A stretch of 64,000 nucleotides of DNA from assembly GCF_001429285.1 (NCBI RefSeq), contig NZ_LMJJ01000044.1, forward strand, positions 261,350-325,349, written 5' to 3'. The notes under the pieces are model-generated. The model did no database searches, was not told the origin of the DNA, and saw only the letters and a program-made list of their open reading frames with translations. Of the stretch, positions 10,182 through 20,587 are shown in pieces. Within the stretch, counting starts at the first letter, position 1, and each line of letters starts with the position of its first letter. The position numbers were made by a program, and so were the translations under genes. The stretch comes from Ensifer sp. Root278 (lineage in GTDB: Bacteria; Pseudomonadota; Alphaproteobacteria; Rhizobiales; Rhizobiaceae).

Positions 10182-10844
10182 TCAGTTCGGCTTGCCGCTT
10201 GCCTTCATCTCGGCGATTTCGCGCAGCGCATTCGTCAACACGTCGACGGATTGCGCTCCCATCACGGCATATTGCCCTTCGAGGATGAAGCAGGGGACAC
10301 CGGTCACGCCCATCTCGCGGGCCAAACCGACCTCTTCCTTGACCGCGTCCTTATCGGCGTCGGAGGTCAGCAACGCCGCGATGACGGGACGGTCGAGACC
10401 GGCCTTCTCGGCGATATCCAGAAGCACGGCGTGATCGCCGACATTGCGGCCTTCCTCGAAATTCGCCTTGAACAGCATGCCGACGACGGCCGTCTGCGCT
10501 GCCTCGCCGCTGGTTGCAGCCCAGCGGACGAGCCGATGCGCGTCGAGCGTGTTCGGGCTGATCTTCACGGCGTCAAAGTCGAAGGCGATGCCCTCGGCGT
10601 TTCCGAGTTCGCGCAGCATATCATGGGCGCGATCGACCGCCGCCTGGCCACCGAGCTTTGCCGCCAGGTGCTGCTTGTGGTCGACGCCTTCCGGCGGCAG
10701 GTCGGGATTGAGCTGATAGGGACGCCAGTTGACGGTGACGAGCACGTCGGGGACGTTGGTGATCGCCTGATCCAGCCTTGCCTTGCCCAGATAGCACCAG
10801 GGGCAGACGACGTCCGAGACGATATCGATGCTGACGGTTTGCAT
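10182..10844 (-). CDS. DsbA-family oxidoreductase, FrnE type
   Basis: A 220-residue thioredoxin-fold protein without a signal peptide, so cytoplasmic. The CPWC redox motif is at residues 14-17 (SDVVCPWCYLGKARLD). The family resembles FrnE and 2-hydroxychromene-2-carboxylate isomerases (NWRPYQLNPDLPPEGVD, MGVTGVPCFILEGQYAVMGA). FrnE homologues act in thiol-disulfide exchange under oxidative stress; the actual substrate is unknown. A hairpin at about 10143-10163 (CGCTGCCGC/GCGGCAGCG) separates it from the convergent mfd. Confidence 0.9.
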   Translation of the reverse strand: MQTVSIDIVSDVVCPWCYLGKARLDQAITNVPDVLVTVNWRPYQLNPDLPPEGVDHKQHLAAKLGGQAAVDRAHDMLRELGNAEGIAFDFDAVKISPNTLDAHRLVRWAATSGEAAQTAVVGMLFKANFEEGRNVGDHAVLLDIAEKAGLDRPVIAALLTSDADKDAVKEEVGLAREMGVTGVPCFILEGQYAVMGAQSVDVLTNALREIAEMKASGKPN

Positions 10845-10934
10845 GGTGCGGGTGCCTTTCCTTGTTTTGGTATGTCGGCGAGATAAGCCGGTTTTATCCG
10901 GCTTTCAATGCGTTACCAAAAGGGAACCAACCCT

Positions 10935-12749
10935 CTATTGGGCGTTTTGATCCCACCAGGCCGGAAGCTGATAGCCATAAAGCGGCAACACATCGGGGCG
11001 GCCGATGTGCTTGCGTCGGGCCACCCACTGTGCGTCCAGATGATAGAGCGGAACCAGGTAGGAATTGTTGATCAGCAGCCGGTCGTGGGCGCGCACGGCA
11101 GCCGTGAAATCCTCGGTCGTGCGGGCCTGGAGAATGTTGTTGATCATGCGGTCGACATCCTTGTCGGCAACGCCGGCAAAGTTGTCGCTGCCCTGCCGAT
11201 CCCTGGCCTGGGAGGACCAGCGCCCGGCCTGTTCGATGCCGGGTGACAACGTCGACGGGAAGGACTTGATGATCACGTCATAGTCGAAGGACTGACTGCG
11301 CTGCTGGTATTGCGAATCGTCGACGGTGCGCACCGACACCTGGATGCCCAGCGGCGCGAGGAAGCGCTGGTAGGCGAGGGCGATCTTTTCCTGGCCCGCG
11401 TTCTGGCTCATGATCTCGAAGGCGAGCGGCGCGCCCTTGGCGTCCACCATCTTGCCGTCCTTGATCTGGAAGCCCGCCTCTCGCATCAGCGAGACGGCGA
11501 CGCGCAGCACGTTGCGATCGCGCCCGGAGGCGTCGGTCACCGGCAGCCGGTAGGTGCCATCGAGGATTGCCGGATTGATGCGATCGCGCGCATCGCCGAT
11601 GAGGCCGAGTTCGCGGTCGTCTGCCGGTGCGCCGAGGAAACTCAGCGTCGAGTTCTGCCAATAGCTCTGGGTGCGCGTGTAGGCACCATCGAAGAGGTTC
11701 TTGTTGACCCACTCGAAGTCGAACACCAGCGCCAGACCCTGGCGGAGCTTGAGATTGTCGAACATCGGCTTGCGGGTATTGAACACGATGCCGAGCATGC
11801 CCGAGGGCGTTTTCGGCTTGAAGGTCTCTTTGACGACGTCGCCGGAGCGGACCGCCGGGAAATCGTAGCCGCGTGCCCACTTGGTGGCGCTGCCTTCCGG
11901 ATAGATGTCGATCTCGCCCTTCTTGAACGCCTCGAACAGCGAATTTTCCTGGAGGAAGTATTCGACCGAGATTTCGTCGTAATTATCCTGGCCGACCTTC
12001 GACGGCAGGTCCTTCGCCCAGTAGTCCGGGTTTCTCTTGTAGACGATGCGTTCGCCGGGCTTCACTTCAGTGACACGATAGGGGCCGGAGCCGAGCGGCG
12101 GTTTCAAGCTCGTCTGGTCGAAGCTTGCAACGTCGATGGCGTGTTTCGGCAGGACCGGCGAGAGGCCGAGCAGCAGCGGAAGCTCGCGGTCGGCTTCTTC
12201 GGTGAAGGTGAAGCGTACGCTGCGGTCACCGACCTTCTCCATCTTCGCCACCTTGGTCAGGCGGTTGCTGAAGGGGACACGTCCCTTGTCGCGCATCAGT
12301 TCGAAGCTGAAGATCACGTCTTCAGCGGTGACCGGCTGCCCATCGGCCCAGCGGGCATTGGGGTTGAGGTTGAACTGGATGAAGGTCCGGTCGTCATCCC
12401 ATTCAACCGATTCGGCGAGCAGGCCGTACATGGTGAAGGCTTCGTCGCGCGAGCGCTGCATCAGCGATTCGTAGACGAGGTTGCCGTATTCCGGATCCCA
12501 CATGCCGCGCGCTGTCGTGCGCATGCTTTTCAGAATGAAGGGATTGAGGCTGTCGAAGCTGCCGACGACGCCGTAGGCGATCTTCCCGCCCTTTTTCACG
12601 TTCGGATTGACGTAGGGGAAGTTCTTGAAATCGGCTGGCAGCGCCGGCTCGCCGTGCATGGCAATGGCATGCACGGGCGCGGCTACCGCACCATTGCCGA
12701 ACGAAGTGACGGTCATGAGCAGGGCCAGACCGGAAAGAAATGCACGCAA
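10935..12749 (-). CDS. extracellular solute-binding protein family 5 (YejA/oligopeptide-type ABC transporter)
   Basis: About 604 residues with a cleavable signal peptide (LSGLALLMTVTSFGNGAVAA). The SBP family 5 fold is recognisable from KKGGKIAYGVVGSFDSLNPF, the helix-rich C-terminal lobe, and MSQNAGQEKIALAYQRFLAP typical of YejA-like proteins. It binds peptides or similar oligomers in the periplasm for an ABC importer. A TTG at 12749 is preferred as start because GGGAGG lies 5 bases upstream; the GTG at 12755 overlaps that ribosome-binding site. Permease and ATPase genes are not adjacent. Confidence 0.93.
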   Translation of the reverse strand: MRAFLSGLALLMTVTSFGNGAVAAPVHAIAMHGEPALPADFKNFPYVNPNVKKGGKIAYGVVGSFDSLNPFILKSMRTTARGMWDPEYGNLVYESLMQRSRDEAFTMYGLLAESVEWDDDRTFIQFNLNPNARWADGQPVTAEDVIFSFELMRDKGRVPFSNRLTKVAKMEKVGDRSVRFTFTEEADRELPLLLGLSPVLPKHAIDVASFDQTSLKPPLGSGPYRVTEVKPGERIVYKRNPDYWAKDLPSKVGQDNYDEISVEYFLQENSLFEAFKKGEIDIYPEGSATKWARGYDFPAVRSGDVVKETFKPKTPSGMLGIVFNTRKPMFDNLKLRQGLALVFDFEWVNKNLFDGAYTRTQSYWQNSTLSFLGAPADDRELGLIGDARDRINPAILDGTYRLPVTDASGRDRNVLRVAVSLMREAGFQIKDGKMVDAKGAPLAFEIMSQNAGQEKIALAYQRFLAPLGIQVSVRTVDDSQYQQRSQSFDYDVIIKSFPSTLSPGIEQAGRWSSQARDRQGSDNFAGVADKDVDRMINNILQARTTEDFTAAVRAHDRLLINNSYLVPLYHLDAQWVARRKHIGRPDVLPLYGYQLPAWWDQNAQ

Positions 12750-13023
12750 AGTCACCTCCCGTGAAGGGGTATCAACAGGCCGATTCCCTGAACGTTACCA
12801 ATGGAGACCGATGAAGCCAACCGATCAGCCGCCCAAATTCCGCCCAGTAGCAAGTCAAAAAATGACAGGAAACACTGGATAATCGAAGCGAGCCAATGTA
12901 ACAGGTGTTTCCGGAAACGGGGTCATGCATTTGCCTTATTTGGCCAACAGGACAACGGCGGCTGACGATACTCACCTGCGGAACGAACTGTTCCGTTACC
13001 GGATTTCAGGAGACGGAATCACA

Positions 13024-13653
13024 ATGATCTTCAAGTCGAATTTTACCAAACGCTCGGCTATGGCAGCGCTGGCGCTCTCTGTAGCTGCTGCGGGCGTACC
13101 GAGTGTTGCATCCGCCCAGCAGGCGGGTGGCAAGCCGCCGCAGGGCTGGTTCAAGATCTGCACCAAGCAGGAAGACAATGACGTCTGCATCGTTCAGAAC
13201 CTCCTGACCGCCAACAACGGCCAGCTCGTGACCGCCGTCGGCCTCATCACCGTAAGCGGCAAGGTCAACCGTAAGGTCCTGCAGGTTTCCGTACCGTCCG
13301 CACGCCTCATCCCGACGGGGGTCCAGATGCAGATCGACGGCGGCAAGCCGGTGAAGCTCGACTACGCAATCTGCATGCCGGACAAGTGCGTCGCCGAAGC
13401 GCCGCTGTCCGACCAGCTGATCGCCAGCCTGAAGAAGGGCAACGAGGTGGTCTTCACCTCGGTCAACTTCCAGCGCGCTCCGAACCCGATCAAGATGGCC
13501 CTCACGGGCTTCACCGGTATTTTCGACGGCGAGCCGATCGAGCAGTCGCAGCTCGAAGAGCGTCAGCGCCTTCTGCAGGAAGAAATGCAGAAGAAGGCGG
13601 AAGACGCCCGCAAGAAGCTCGAAGAAGCCCAGAAGGCTGCCAAGAAGAACTAA
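13024..13653 (+). CDS. invasion-associated locus B (IalB)-like secreted protein
   Basis: A 209-residue exported protein. Signal peptide at residues 1-32 (SAMAALALSVAAAGVPSVAS-AQQ). The IalB domain follows (GWFKICTKQEDNDVCIVQN; LDYAICMPDKCVAEAPLSDQ) with paired cysteines, then a lysine/glutamate-rich coiled-coil tail (residues about 175-209). IalB was named from Bartonella, but the family is general in alphaproteobacteria and the role in non-pathogens is not settled. It is transcribed alone, divergent from the solute-binding protein, and closed by a strong terminator. Confidence 0.93.
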   Translation: MIFKSNFTKRSAMAALALSVAAAGVPSVASAQQAGGKPPQGWFKICTKQEDNDVCIVQNLLTANNGQLVTAVGLITVSGKVNRKVLQVSVPSARLIPTGVQMQIDGGKPVKLDYAICMPDKCVAEAPLSDQLIASLKKGNEVVFTSVNFQRAPNPIKMALTGFTGIFDGEPIEQSQLEERQRLLQEEMQKKAEDARKKLEEAQKAAKKN

Positions 13654-13680
13654 GCGATCTCTCGCTATTCCCAAAAAGAA

Positions 13681-13709
13681 ACGCCCGGACTTAGCGTCCG
13701 GGCGTTTTT
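13681..13709 (+). terminator. Rho-independent terminator of the IalB-like gene
   Basis: A 10-bp perfect stem ACGCCCGGAC / GTCCGGGCGT with loop TTAGC, followed by TTTTA, 27 bases after the stop codon. Confidence 0.92.
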
Positions 13710-13730
13710 ATTTGTCCGGGGCGAAAAGCC

Positions 13731-14060
13731 CTAGTGACGGAAAGCCGCCTTGGGCCTGTAGTGGCCGACGCCGTCCTTGTCGAACAGGGCATCGACTTGG
13801 GCGTGGCGCATCGGCCGGTCGCTGTCGTCGAACTCCAGGTTCTGCTCGGAAACGTAGGCGACATACTCGCTGTCGTCGTTTTCGGCGAACAGATGGTAGA
13901 AGGGTTGATCCTTGCTCGGGCGGATCTCCTGCGGAATGGCGTTCCACCATTCCTCGGTGTTGGCGTATTCCGGATCGACGTCGAAAATGACGCCTCGGAA
14001 CGGGAAAATCCGATGGCGAACCACCTGTCCGATCTCGAATTTGGCGTTTCTTTGTTTCAT
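13731..14060 (-). CDS. hspQ: heat-shock protein HspQ (YccV, hemimethylated-DNA-binding fold)
   Basis: A 109-residue protein. The YccV/HspQ signature is clear (KFEIGQVVRHRIFPFRGVIF, EEWWNAIPQEIRPSKDQPFY, YVAYVSEQNLEFDDSDRP). In enterobacteria HspQ is a specificity-enhancing factor for the Lon protease and binds hemimethylated oriC. The start at 14060 (MKQRNAKF) fits the family; an upstream in-frame ATG at 14072 would add four residues. A TGGGTT/AACCCA hairpin lies at about 14091-14106 in its leader. No heat-shock sigma promoter was confidently seen. Confidence 0.93.
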   Translation of the reverse strand: MKQRNAKFEIGQVVRHRIFPFRGVIFDVDPEYANTEEWWNAIPQEIRPSKDQPFYHLFAENDDSEYVAYVSEQNLEFDDSDRPMRHAQVDALFDKDGVGHYRPKAAFRH

Positions 14061-14263
14061 GACGCAACACATCCTTTCAGGAGATTATCTGGGTTGGCGA
14101 ACCCAAAACATCAATAGGGATCTCCCTTCCGCCCCGCGTTGGGCAATTGCGCTAGCTGTCCGGATAGACGCGCACAAGTTGCCGTCAACATAATATCACA
14201 CAATTCGGCAAAGCGTGCCGCCCACCACAAGGTGCGGCGTTTCCAAGAGCGCGAGCATCAGCC

Positions 14264-14304
14264 GAAAAAGAAAGGCCGGCGACCTCGATCGAGGCGCCGG
14301 CCTT
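14264..14304 (-). terminator. glnA terminator
   Basis: Read on the minus strand, AAGGCCGGCGCCTCGATCG pairs back on itself to form a long GC stem (14272-14302) and is followed by a CTTTCTTTTTC tract. It lies about 50 bases after the glnA stop. Confidence 0.85.
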
Positions 14305-14354
14305 CTGCATGGGGTGCTTAGCTGGAAGCGGTGTTGCTGCCGGCCTGCATGGTC

Positions 14355-15764
14355 TTAGACCGAGTAGTACATGTCGTACTCGACCGGATGCGGCGTCATT
14401 TCGAAGCGCATCACTTCCTGCATCTTCAGTTCGATGAAGGAGTCGATCTGGTCGTCGTCGAACACGCCGCCGGCCGTCAGGTACTTGCGGTCCTTGTCGA
14501 GGCTTTCGAGCGCTTCGCGCAGCGAGCCGCAAACCGTCGGGATCTTCTTCAGCTCCTTCGGCGGCAGGTCGTAGAGGTCCTTGTCCATGGCCTTGCCCGG
14601 ATGCAGCTTGTTCTTGATGCCGTCGAGGCCGGCCATCAGCATGGCTGCGAAGGCGAGGTAGGGGTTCGCGGTCGGGTCCGGGAAGCGGACTTCAACGCGC
14701 TTGGCCTTCGGGTTCGTGCCGAACGGAATGCGGCAGGAAGCCGAGCGGTTGCGTGCCGAATAGGCGAGCAGAACCGGTGCTTCGTAGCCCGGGACGAGAC
14801 GCTTGTAGGAGTTCGTCGACGGGTTGGTGAAGGCATTCAGCGACTTGGCGTGCTTGATGATGCCGCCGATGAAGTAGAGGCAGGTTTCCGACAGGCCGGC
14901 ATATTCGTCGCCTGCGAAGGTCGGCTTGCCGTCCTTCCAGATCGACAGATGCACGTGCATGCCCGAACCGTTGTCGCCGAAGATCGGCTTCGGCATGAAG
15001 GTTGCCGTCTTGCCGTAGGCGTTGGCGACCTGGTGCACGACGTACTTGTAGATCTGCATCTTGTCGGCGTTGCGCACCAGCGCGTCGAACTTGACGCCGA
15101 GCTCGTGCTGGGCGGCGGCCACTTCGTGGTGATGCTTTTCGACCGTTACGCCCATTTCGGACAGAACCGTCAGCATTTCCGAGCGCATGTCCTGGCAGCT
15201 GTCGATCGGCGGAACCGGGAAATAGCCGCCCTTGACGCGCGGGCGGTGGCCGAGGTTGCCGGTCTCATAGTCGGTGTCGTCGTTCGACGGCAGTTCCGAG
15301 GAGTCGAGCTTGAAGCCGGTGTTGTACGGATCGGCCTTGTACTTGACGTCGTCGAAGACGAAGAATTCGGCTTCCGGGCCGACGAAGACGGTGTCGCCGA
15401 TACCCGATGCCTTGAGGTAGGCTTCCGCCTTCTTGGCCGTGCCGCGCGGGTCGCGGTTATAGGATTCGCCCGAAACCGGATCGAGAATGTCGCAGATGAT
15501 GACCATCGTCGACTGCGCGAAGAACGGGTCCATATGCGCTGTTTCCGGATCGGGCATCAGCACCATGTCGGACTCGTTGATGGCCTTCCAGCCGCCAATC
15601 GAGGAGCCGTCGAACATGACGCCATCGGCGAACATGTCTTCGTCGACGCAGACCACATCCATCGTTACGTGCTGCAGCTTGCCCTTGGGATCGGTAAAGC
15701 GCAGGTCGACGAACTTGACGTCGTTGTCCTTGATTTGCTTCAGAATATCGCTTGCAGTCGTCAT
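14355..15764 (-). CDS. glnA: glutamine synthetase type I
   Basis: A 469-residue dodecameric GSI that makes glutamine from glutamate, ammonia and ATP. Signatures visible: FDGSSIGGW (about residue 52), the [10 protein letters not shown] metal-binding segment, [10 protein letters not shown], and [18 protein letters not shown]. The adenylylation site Tyr occurs in [10 protein letters not shown] near residue 398, so GlnE-type control is expected. It follows glnB after 64 bases in the same direction, as a classic rhizobial glnB-glnA operon behind the candidate sigma-54 promoter at 16227-16242. Confidence 0.98.
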   Translation of the reverse strand: MTTASDILKQIKDNDVKFVDLRFTDPKGKLQHVTMDVVCVDEDMFADGVMFDGSSIGGWKAINESDMVLMPDPETAHMDPFFAQSTMVIICDILDPVSGESYNRDPRGTAKKAEAYLKASGIGDTVFVGPEAEFFVFDDVKYKADPYNTGFKLDSSELPSNDDTDYETGNLGHRPRVKGGYFPVPPIDSCQDMRSEMLTVLSEMGVTVEKHHHEVAAAQHELGVKFDALVRNADKMQIYKYVVHQVANAYGKTATFMPKPIFGDNGSGMHVHLSIWKDGKPTFAGDEYAGLSETCLYFIGGIIKHAKSLNAFTNPSTNSYKRLVPGYEAPVLLAYSARNRSASCRIPFGTNPKAKRVEVRFPDPTANPYLAFAAMLMAGLDGIKNKLHPGKAMDKDLYDLPPKELKKIPTVCGSLREALESLDKDRKYLTAGGVFDDDQIDSFIELKMQEVMRFEMTPHPVEYDMYYSV

Positions 15765-15828
15765 TTGCCGTTATTCCCTGTGTGAGATGACGAGGTTTGA
15801 AAAGAACCGGGCCGGACGGCCCGTGATA

Positions 15829-16278
<450 letters not shown>

Positions 16279-16510
16279 CTACTGCCACGACGTGGATTGC
16301 GGGTTTTCCATGCCATTTCCTGGCTGGGATCTGCCTAATTTTTATGATTTTCGATCGAAAGTTGCCCGGCATCGGTCGATGCTTTCAGTCATCAACAGGG
16401 TGAAGCACGTTATTTGAGCAACAAATATGTGCAAATGCATAATTTTGGGGCAAATCCGTGCTGGGTGTGAGACCTTGCGTCACGCCGTCGGGCATGGATA
16501 AGTCTACGAC

Positions 16511-17986
16511 ATGCGCTCCGAACTTCAGCACTTGTTGATCACGCCCTCGGAAATGACGGCAATCGATCAGGCGGCCGCCCAATCCGGCATCGAAAGCTTC
16601 ACACTGATGCGCAACGCCGGCCTGGCCGTGACCGCGGCGGCCTTGCGACACTTCCCGGATGCCCTCCGTTTCCTCGTGCTCTGCGGGCCGGGCAACAATG
16701 GCGGCGATGGTTATGTCGCGGCATGCGGTCTTGCGGAAAGTGGGGCGGATGTCGCGGTTTTTACACTCGGCAATCCCGCGGCACTTCAAGGCGACGCCGC
16801 ACGCGCACGGTCGGAATGGAAGGGACCGGCGGCGTCGCTTGACGCAATCGAACTTCGGGCCGGCGATGTCGTCATCGATGCGCTGTTCGGGGCCGGGCTC
16901 TCGCGCGGTCTCTCGGGGGACGTCGTTCAGCTCATTGAACGGATCAACGCGAGCGGGCTCCCGGTCATCGCGGTCGATCTGCCGAGCGGCATCGATGGGC
17001 GGACCGGTGAAGTCCGTGGCGCCGCCTTCGCAGCCCGCCACACGGTAACCTTCATGGCGCCGAAGCCGGGCCACTGGCTTTTGCCCGGTCGATCCCTGTG
17101 CGGAAAGCTCGACGTCTTCGATATCGGAATCCCGCCGCGCATCGTGCTGGCCGAGGCCGGCCCGCTGCGTCTGAATTCGCCGACGGTCTGGTCCGGCTGG
17201 CGTGGAGATCTCGCGCCGTCAACGCACAAGTTCAGGCGTGGTCACCTCGTCGTCTTTTCAGGCGACCGGCAAGCAACGGGGGCCGCGCGCCTGGCGGCCA
17301 CGGCAGGGCTCGCGGCCGGCGCCGGACTGGTCACGGTGGCAACGGGAAAGGCTGCGCTCGGCATCAATGCGTCGCAATTGACCGCTGTGATGGTCAACGA
17401 AGTGGAAGGTAAGCGAGACCTGACGAAATGGCTGCAGGATCGTCGCTTGGGCAGCTTCGTCCTCGGGCCCGGCTTCGGTGTCGGCAAGAAGGCGAGGGAC
17501 TTTGCGCTTGCTTTGTGCGATCGGTCGCTGGTGCTCGACGCAGACGGGATCACGTCGTTTCAGGCGAACCGCGAGGAACTCTTCGCCGCGCTTGCGAGGG
17601 GCGGAGGGCAGATGGTCATGACGCCGCACGAGGGCGAATTCGCGCGCCTCTTTCCCCAAATTGCCGGCGACGGCGCACTCTCCAAGATCGAAAGGGCGCA
17701 GAAGGCGGCTCGCGAGAGCCATGCGGTCATCGTCTACAAGGGAGCAGACACGGTGATCGCAGCACCGGACGGTCGGGCCGTGGTCAATAACAATGCGCCA
17801 GCATGGCTGGCAACGGCCGGTTCGGGCGACGTTCTCGCCGGCATCATCGGCGCACATCTTGCTCAAGGGATGCCGGCCTTCGAGGCAGCGGCGGCCGCCG
17901 TGTGGCGACATGGCGCGGCCGGCAGCCAGGCCGGGCGGGGGCTCACCGCCGAGACATTGATTGGCGTCATACCGCCATTGGCGTGA
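16511..17986 (+). CDS. nnrD: bifunctional NAD(P)H-hydrate epimerase / ADP-dependent dehydratase
   Basis: A 491-residue fusion protein that repairs hydrated NAD(P)H. The N-terminal YjeF_N epimerase domain (about residues 1-215) contains GPGNNGGDGYVAA and DALFGAGLSRGL. The C-terminal ribokinase-like dehydratase (about 225-490) contains KGADTVIAAPDG and AWLATAGSGDVLAGIIGAHL. Same arrangement as E. coli Nnr. It is divergent from glnB and monocistronic, with its own terminator. Confidence 0.96.
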   Translation: MRSELQHLLITPSEMTAIDQAAAQSGIESFTLMRNAGLAVTAAALRHFPDALRFLVLCGPGNNGGDGYVAACGLAESGADVAVFTLGNPAALQGDAARARSEWKGPAASLDAIELRAGDVVIDALFGAGLSRGLSGDVVQLIERINASGLPVIAVDLPSGIDGRTGEVRGAAFAARHTVTFMAPKPGHWLLPGRSLCGKLDVFDIGIPPRIVLAEAGPLRLNSPTVWSGWRGDLAPSTHKFRRGHLVVFSGDRQATGAARLAATAGLAAGAGLVTVATGKAALGINASQLTAVMVNEVEGKRDLTKWLQDRRLGSFVLGPGFGVGKKARDFALALCDRSLVLDADGITSFQANREELFAALARGGGQMVMTPHEGEFARLFPQIAGDGALSKIERAQKAARESHAVIVYKGADTVIAAPDGRAVVNNNAPAWLATAGSGDVLAGIIGAHLAQGMPAFEAAAAAVWRHGAAGSQAGRGLTAETLIGVIPPLA

Positions 17987-18000
17987 GGCTGGAAATGCAA

Positions 18001-18048
18001 CGCCTCGAGCAGCCGGACTTCATGGGAGGGACCGCTCGAGGCGCTTTT
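18001..18048 (+). terminator. nnrD terminator
   Basis: A 10-bp perfect stem CGCCTCGAGC / GCTCGAGGCG with a long loop of about 23 bases, then CTTTTGTCTG. Confidence 0.75.
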
Positions 18049-18064
18049 GTCTGTTTGCCCGGCT

Positions 18065-18170
18065 CTTAGATCATTTCATTGTTTCATCGAAACACTGATA
18101 TGATCTAAGTCTTTGAAATTACGCAATTCCGGACGGAAAACCGTTTCACACTTTTCCTGGAATTGCTCTT
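18065..18170. repeat. dispersed rhizobial intergenic repeat overlapping the gpt stop codon
   Basis: Starts with the palindrome TTAGATCATTTCAT ... ATATGATCTAA and continues into an AATTACGCAATTCCGGACGG / CCTGGAATTGCT unit. From general knowledge this unit is common in Sinorhizobium/Rhizobium intergenic regions. The repeat end supplies the TAA stop of gpt (18169-18171), so the gene end is set by the repeat. Confidence 0.75.
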
Positions 18171-18666
18171 AGCCGCGGGTGCCCTTGGCGATCGGCTCCT
18201 GATAGGTGAAGCCCATGTCCCAGGGGAAGTAGATCCAGGTGTCCTGGCTCACTTCGGTAACGAAGGTATCGACCATCGGCCGGCCCTTCGGCTTGGCGTA
18301 GACGGCGGCGAAATGCGCCTTCGGCAGCATGGCGCGCACTTCCGCGGCGGTCTTGCCGGTGTCGGTCAGGTCGTCGACGATCAGCACGCCTTCGCCGCCG
18401 TTCTCGGCGATTTCGGGTGCGATGCCCTTCAGCACCTTCATCTGACCCTGCGTGTCATAGTCGTGGTAGGACGCGATGCAGACGGTCTCGATCATGCGGA
18501 TATTGAGCTCGCGGCAGATGATCGCCGCAGGAACCAGGCCGCCGCGTGTGATGCAGACCATGGCGCGCCATTCCTGGCCGTTGTCGGCGAGGCGCCACGC
18601 AAGCGCGCGCGCGTCACGGTGGAACTGGTCCCAGGAGACGGGAAAGGCTTTATCGGGCAGCGACAT
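18169..18666 (-). CDS. gpt: xanthine-guanine phosphoribosyltransferase
   Basis: A 165-residue purine salvage enzyme that converts xanthine or guanine plus PRPP into XMP or GMP. The PRPP-binding motif [13 protein letters not shown] is at about residues 94-106, and [20 protein letters not shown] is the characteristic C-terminus. N-terminal [18 protein letters not shown] and [16 protein letters not shown] match the family. Complete. Monocistronic, transcribed toward nnrD. Confidence 0.96.
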   Translation of the reverse strand: MSLPDKAFPVSWDQFHRDARALAWRLADNGQEWRAMVCITRGGLVPAAIICRELNIRMIETVCIASYHDYDTQGQMKVLKGIAPEIAENGGEGVLIVDDLTDTGKTAAEVRAMLPKAHFAAVYAKPKGRPMVDTFVTEVSQDTWIYFPWDMGFTYQEPIAKGTRG

Positions 18667-18787
18667 CAGTGGGCTCCGGCTTGTCTGTACTTGGTAAAGA
18701 CGAAGCGTCCGGCAGATCGGGCAGGCGGGAACGCGTCATCCTGATTTGCCGACATGCAATAACGGCAATAGCGGTCAAAGTGCAAGG

Positions 18788-18835
18788 CTCTACAGCGCCG
18801 CGCGTCCTTTAAGACGCGCTAAGGGCGCTATACAG
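18788..18835. repeat. RIME-like palindromic repeat (short copy)
   Basis: CTACAGCGCCGCGCGTCC... followed by GGACGCGC-related and GCGCTATACAG segments. It is the same family as at 549-650 and lies just downstream of the CinA-like gene (minus strand). Confidence 0.75.
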
Positions 18836-18840
18836 GGAAG

Positions 18841-19593
18841 TCACGCTTTTGCGCGTGCTTCGGTGATTGCCTGGATCATCGCCTGCACATCGGCTTCGGC
18901 CGCAGCCAGCGCCTGCGGATCGCGGGCACGCACGACAATATCGGTCGAGAAGTTCTTGCCGTCGAACTTGGGGTAGGAGCCGATGCTGGTCTCCGGATGG
19001 TTTTTCTGCACCTCCGTCAGCGGACTGCCGATATCGCCTTCGCCGAATGGCGAGCGAACGGTGCGCGAGAGGAGGGGCGAACCGACCTGAAGGCCGGGCA
19101 GCAAGGCGTCGAGCATGGCCTGAAACACCTGCGGCACACCGGCCATGACATGCACATTGCCGATCGCGAAGCCCGGCGCGGTGGAGACGGGATTCGGGAT
19201 GTGGCGTGCGCCAAGCGGCATGCGCGCCATGCGCTTGCGGGCGTCGGTGAACTCCATGCCGCGGCGCTCGTACATCGCGCCGAGCAGGGCCATCGCCTCG
19301 GGCTCGTAGACGCACTCGACGCCGAAGGCGCGTGATATCGCGTCGGCGGTGATGTCGTCATGGGTGGGGCCGATGCCGCCCGAGGTGAAGACGTAATCGT
19401 AGCGGCTGCGTACGGCGTTGATCGCTTCGACGATGGCGGCTTCGTCATCGGCGACGATCCGCACTTCGCGCAGATCAATGCCCACCATGGTCATCATGTC
19501 GGCGAGATGGCCGATGTTCTTGTCCTTGGTGCGACCCGACAGAAGTTCATCGCCGATGGCGACCATCGCGGCAGTGACGATTTTTGTGCTCAT
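18841..19593 (-). CDS. CinA N-terminal-like competence/damage-inducible protein (MoCF-binding fold)
   Basis: A 250-residue protein of the MoaB/Mog fold (AAMVAIGDELLSGRTKDKNI; TSGGIGPTHDDITADAIS; VHVMAGVPQVFQAMLDALL). It equals the N-terminal half of CinA; the C-terminal pyridine-nucleotide amidase domain is absent. CinA N-domains have been linked to ADP-ribose pyrophosphatase activity, but function in this short form is not established. In rhizobia such genes are routinely annotated as molybdopterin-binding. Transcribed alone. Confidence 0.9.
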   Translation of the reverse strand: MSTKIVTAAMVAIGDELLSGRTKDKNIGHLADMMTMVGIDLREVRIVADDEAAIVEAINAVRSRYDYVFTSGGIGPTHDDITADAISRAFGVECVYEPEAMALLGAMYERRGMEFTDARKRMARMPLGARHIPNPVSTAPGFAIGNVHVMAGVPQVFQAMLDALLPGLQVGSPLLSRTVRSPFGEGDIGSPLTEVQKNHPETSIGSYPKFDGKNFSTDIVVRARDPQALAAAEADVQAMIQAITEARAKA

Positions 19594-19759
19594 CGGTAAT
19601 TCCTACTTATATAAGCCAATCATTTAACAGTGATTGTTTATTGTTCGACGGGCGAGAACAGTCTGTTTCTCGGACAGCTTCTGGCAAGCGGCCGCATTTT
19701 GATAAATCTTCCCGGCAGCGGTGATCAAGTGGGATCGCTTGAATCCAAAGGAGCATTTT

Positions 19760-20359
19760 ATGGCCAAGGTTCTTGTTCTCTATTATTCGGCATACGGACA
19801 CGTCGAAACGATGGCCTATGCGGTGGCCGAAGGCGCGAAATCGGCCGGCGCCGAAGTGGACGTGAAGCGCGTGCCCGAACTTGTGTCGGAAGAAGTCGCC
19901 AAGGCTTCGTACTACAAGCTGGACCAGGCAGCGCCAATCGCCACCGTCGAAGAACTTGCGCAATATGACGCAATCATCTTCGGCGCAGGCACGCGCTACG
20001 GCACCGTTGCCTCGCAGATGCGCAACTTCATCGACCAGACGGGCAGCCTGTGGGCCAAGGGCAAGCTGGTCGGCAAGGTCGGCTCGGTCTTCACATCCTC
20101 TGCGACGCAGCATGGTGGCCAGGAGTCGACGATCCTCGGCTTCATCCCGACCCTGATGCACCACGGCATGGTCGTCGTCGGTCTTCCCTATGCCTTCCAG
20201 GGCCAGATGGGCCTCGACGAGATCAAGGGCGGCTCGCCCTACGGCGCCTCGACGATCACCGGCGGCGACGGTTCGCGCCAGCCCTCCGAGGTTGAACTCG
20301 AAGCCGCTCGTTTCCAGGGCGCACATGTCGCCAAGATCGCCGCGAAGCTCGCCGATTGA
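19760..20359 (+). CDS. wrbA: NAD(P)H:quinone oxidoreductase, WrbA type
   Basis: A 199-residue flavodoxin-like enzyme for two-electron quinone reduction. The FMN-phosphate loop [12 protein letters not shown] is at residues 8-19, followed by [20 protein letters not shown] and [13 protein letters not shown], both WrbA signatures. A start at 19760 is chosen for the AAAGGAG ribosome-binding site 8 bases upstream; the open frame extends further but lacks similarity. A terminator follows. Confidence 0.96.
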   Translation: MAKVLVLYYSAYGHVETMAYAVAEGAKSAGAEVDVKRVPELVSEEVAKASYYKLDQAAPIATVEELAQYDAIIFGAGTRYGTVASQMRNFIDQTGSLWAKGKLVGKVGSVFTSSATQHGGQESTILGFIPTLMHHGMVVVGLPYAFQGQMGLDEIKGGSPYGASTITGGDGSRQPSEVELEAARFQGAHVAKIAAKLAD

Positions 20360-20390
20360 TCGCTCAAGATATTGGATTTCTTGATCAAGG

Positions 20391-20416
20391 GCGGCTCCGA
20401 AAGGGGCCGCTCTTTT
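20391..20416 (+). terminator. wrbA terminator
   Basis: An 8-bp stem GCGGCTCC / GGGGCCGC (one G-T pair) with a GAAA loop, then TCTTTTGATT. Confidence 0.8.
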
Positions 20417-20587
20417 GATTCGCGACACGCCGTTTCGGAGTGATTCGCGAAGGTGGCAATTCGCACCGCACCTGTGGTAATATCCGCGGCGTTCGGCATG
20501 AACATGCCTTTGACGAGGAGGAAAGAACGGCCGTGCGGCAACGGCCCGCCGAAGACCGAAGCGTTTTCGGACGATTGGGAGGGAAGT